Shown here in pieces: positions 62,187 through 64,000 of a stretch of DNA of 64,000 bases. This DNA is from Crocodylus rhombifer (Eukaryota; Chordata; Crocodylia; Crocodylidae), in assembly GCA_038503035.1 (NCBI GenBank), contig JAVSML010025537.1:423317-487316 (forward strand), in the 5' to 3' direction. Every line of letters starts with the position of its first letter. The stretch's first letter is position 1. A program made the position numbers and the translations under genes. A model generated the notes under the pieces. It worked only from the letters and a program-made list of their open reading frames with translations, was not told the DNA's origin and did no database searches.

Positions 62187-62452
62187 CTGTGGGGCCGACC
62201 TTTTCAGCAAACATGCTACTAATTAGCCCCAGACCCTCCCCAAGAGCCACTCTCATCCCTTTCCCTTATCTGAGCTGCTGCTTTGCTTTCTGCCTCCTGC
62301 TGTGTGCTCCCTGCCTGATATGATGCTCTTCTTTCTGTACCCTGCCCTATTTACCACTGTGCTGCTTGTTCCCTCCCCAAACTGCCACCTGCCACGCACA
62401 TAGTGGCTGCCTATGTCACCATGGCACTCATGAAGCATGTTGGCCACCCCTG
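62187..62452 (-). mobile_element. hAT-like element, 266 bp
   Basis: Reversed, it begins CAGGGGTGGCCAACATGCTT, close to the left end at 32055. The other end reads CTGTGGGGCCGACCTTTTCA. The interior is pyrimidine-rich on the plus strand, like 44036-44280. Flanking octamers show no convincing duplication. Confidence 0.6.
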
Positions 62453-63006
62453 CTTCAAGGATCTTTTGAAGTACAGTAGACATTTAACTTACCATAAATG
62501 TTTGCATTGAGATGCAACAAGTTTAATATACTCCAAACCCCGGTTTCATTGATTTTTGGTGGGTAAACCATCTTACTGATTTGCTACATGGATGTTTATA
62601 CCCATTCATAAATTATATATTATATTAAGCAATATTCTTAATGCACTCTCCCTTTGTCTAATTTTGGTGTTCTAATAATTTAAAGTGTTAAAAACTAGTT
62701 CAGTGTCTCCCTCTGAATTTAGCTTAGAAGAATATTGCGAATATCATATGACCAAGCAGAACAGAGAAAGTGAAGCCTCACGTGACATACACATGCAAAT
62801 GCCTAAGTATTACCTACTACCATAGAGCACTTGAGATAAAGTAAAAGAAAAGGATAAAGTAGATCAAATTTTGATCCTATGAATTCTGATTCATCTGCTC
62901 TTTATCATGAGTATAAACAATATTAATTTATTATATTGTGTATTCATTCATTTATTATATTATGAGTTTATAATATTATGATTTATTATTATATTATGAG
63001 TATATC

Positions 63007-64000
63007 ATAGAATCATAGAAGTAGGGTTGGAAGGGACCTTATAGATCTTCAAGTCCGACCCCCTGCCAGGGCAGGAGAAAAAAAAACTGGGATCAAATGA
63101 TTTTAGCTAGGTAGGCATCAAGCCTCCTCTTAAAGACCCCCAGGGTAGGAGCCAGCACCACTTCCCTTGGAAGTTGGTTCCAGATCCTAGCCACCCTGAC
63201 TGTGAAGTAGTTCTTATGGATGTCTAAACCTATTCTCCAACAACTTGTGGCCGTTATTCCTTGTTTTGCCAGAAGGCACTAGGGGAAACAAGGTCTCTCC
63301 CAAACCCTTCTGGTCCCCCCTAGTGAGTTTATAGACAGTCACCAGGTCCCCCCTCAGCCTTCTCTTGTGAAGGCTGAACAGGTTCAGGTCCCGCAGTCTC
63401 TCATTGTAGGGTCTGCCCTGTAGTCCCCGGATCATGCGGGTGGCCCTCCTCTGGACCCTCTCAATGTTGTCCACATCCCTCCTGAAGTGGGGTGCACAGA
63501 ACTCGACACAGTACTCCAGCTGTGACCTGACCAGTGTTGCATAGGGAGGGAGGATCACCTCCTTGGCCCTGCTAGAGATGCACCTGTGGATGCACGACAA
63601 GGTCCGGTTAGCCCTGCCAACCTTGACCTTGCATTGTCGGCCCTTGTTCATCTTGGAGTCAATAATGACTCCAAGATCCCTTTCTGCCTCCATGCTCTCA
63701 AGAAGGGAGTTTCCCATCTTATATGTGTGCTGCTGGTTACTACTGCCCAAGTGCAGCACCCTGCACTTGTCAGGGTTGAAGTGCATTCTGTTTTCGCTAG
63801 CCCACCCCTGTAATCTATCCAAGTTTTGCTGCAATCCTTCCTTCCCTACTAGTGTTCTCACCTCACCCCAAATTTTGGTATCATCAGCGAATTTAAACAG
63901 GGTGCTTTTCACCCTGTTGTCCAAATCACTGATAAAGAGATTGAACAGTGCGGGCCCAAGGACTCGGCTGCCCACTTCTCCCCAGGTTGAATATGACCCA
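63007..64000 (-). mobile_element. CR1 LINE, 1.0 kb, well preserved, cut by the window edge
   Basis: Minus strand. The open frame 63214-63975 (253 codons) is the longest in the window and runs through RT motif C and the C-terminal region: GPALFNLFISDLDNRVKSTL, an intact FKFADDTKIW, LQGWASENRMHFNPDKCRVL, ILPPYATLVRSQLEYCVEFC, then [15 protein letters not shown] frame break near 63214 precedes the final FTVRVARIW-like segment. The 3' end is TTCTATGATTCTATGA. The element continues past 64000, so its 5' extent is unknown. An active state cannot be claimed. Confidence 0.95.

Larger units (their letters stand above)
23995..64000 (-). other. Presumed DIAPH3 intron (upstream), repeat-dense
   Basis: No further DIAPH3 exon was recognised, so the whole right-hand 40 kb is read as one long intron, or as intron plus unrecognised short exons. 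It carries most of the mobile elements in this window. Stretches with nothing identifiable: 25870-27080, 28760-29780, 30110-30620, 40500-41630, 43540-44020, 44290-44930, 45600-46660, 47620-48770, 54230-55070, 57110-58490, 60750-62040 and 62460-63000; these are AT-rich and look like ordinary intron. Confidence 0.6.

Noticed and set aside
63214..63975. The 253-codon frame as a host gene
   Set aside because: It is plainly CR1 reverse transcriptase (FADD box and typical C-terminal words), so it belongs to a mobile element.

Overview
The window is vertebrate nuclear DNA made almost entirely of intron and transposable elements. It contains no bacterial-style genes, rRNA, tRNA or CRISPR array that I can see. 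The CR1 LINE subfamilies, the abundance of short hAT-like elements and the protein similarity of the one host gene suggest a sauropsid, most likely a crocodilian; that is inference from repeat style, not proof.

Host gene: three consecutive coding exons lie on the minus strand at 23899-23994, 17364-17458 and 7828-7929. They have proper splice sites and compatible phases (1, then 0). Joined, they encode about 98 codons at the start of a formin FH2 domain, and the residues fit DIAPH3 (mDia2) better than DIAPH1 or DIAPH2. The gene runs right to left: positions above 23994 are the upstream intron (at least 40 kb) and positions below 7828 are the downstream intron. No other DIAPH3 exon could be supported.

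Repeat layout: 1-1490 is a broken CR1 LINE. 2-17 kb is mostly AT-rich intron with hAT-like, Tigger-like and foldback elements. 20-26 kb has an unassigned coding-like stretch, a dispersed direct repeat and a hAT element splitting an old CR1. 27-31.6 kb holds foldback and hAT elements. 31.8-36.0 kb is a decayed non-CR1 APE-type (RTE-like) LINE, itself interrupted by a 1.3 kb hAT element and a 63-bp CR1 tail. 36-64 kb carries seven or more CR1 insertions in both orientations, a nested pair of hAT elements (38.5-39.7 kb), two LTR-like blocks and a second 725-bp hAT foldback element (55.1-55.8 kb). The CR1 at 58.5-60.3 kb and the one at 63.0-64.0 kb are the best preserved, but both carry truncations or stops.

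No wholly new biological system was found. The points most worth following are the nested insertions with recognisable target duplications, which give a relative chronology, the CR1 junctions with paired hairpins, and several short non-autonomous DNA transposon families with two or more copies inside this one intron cluster.
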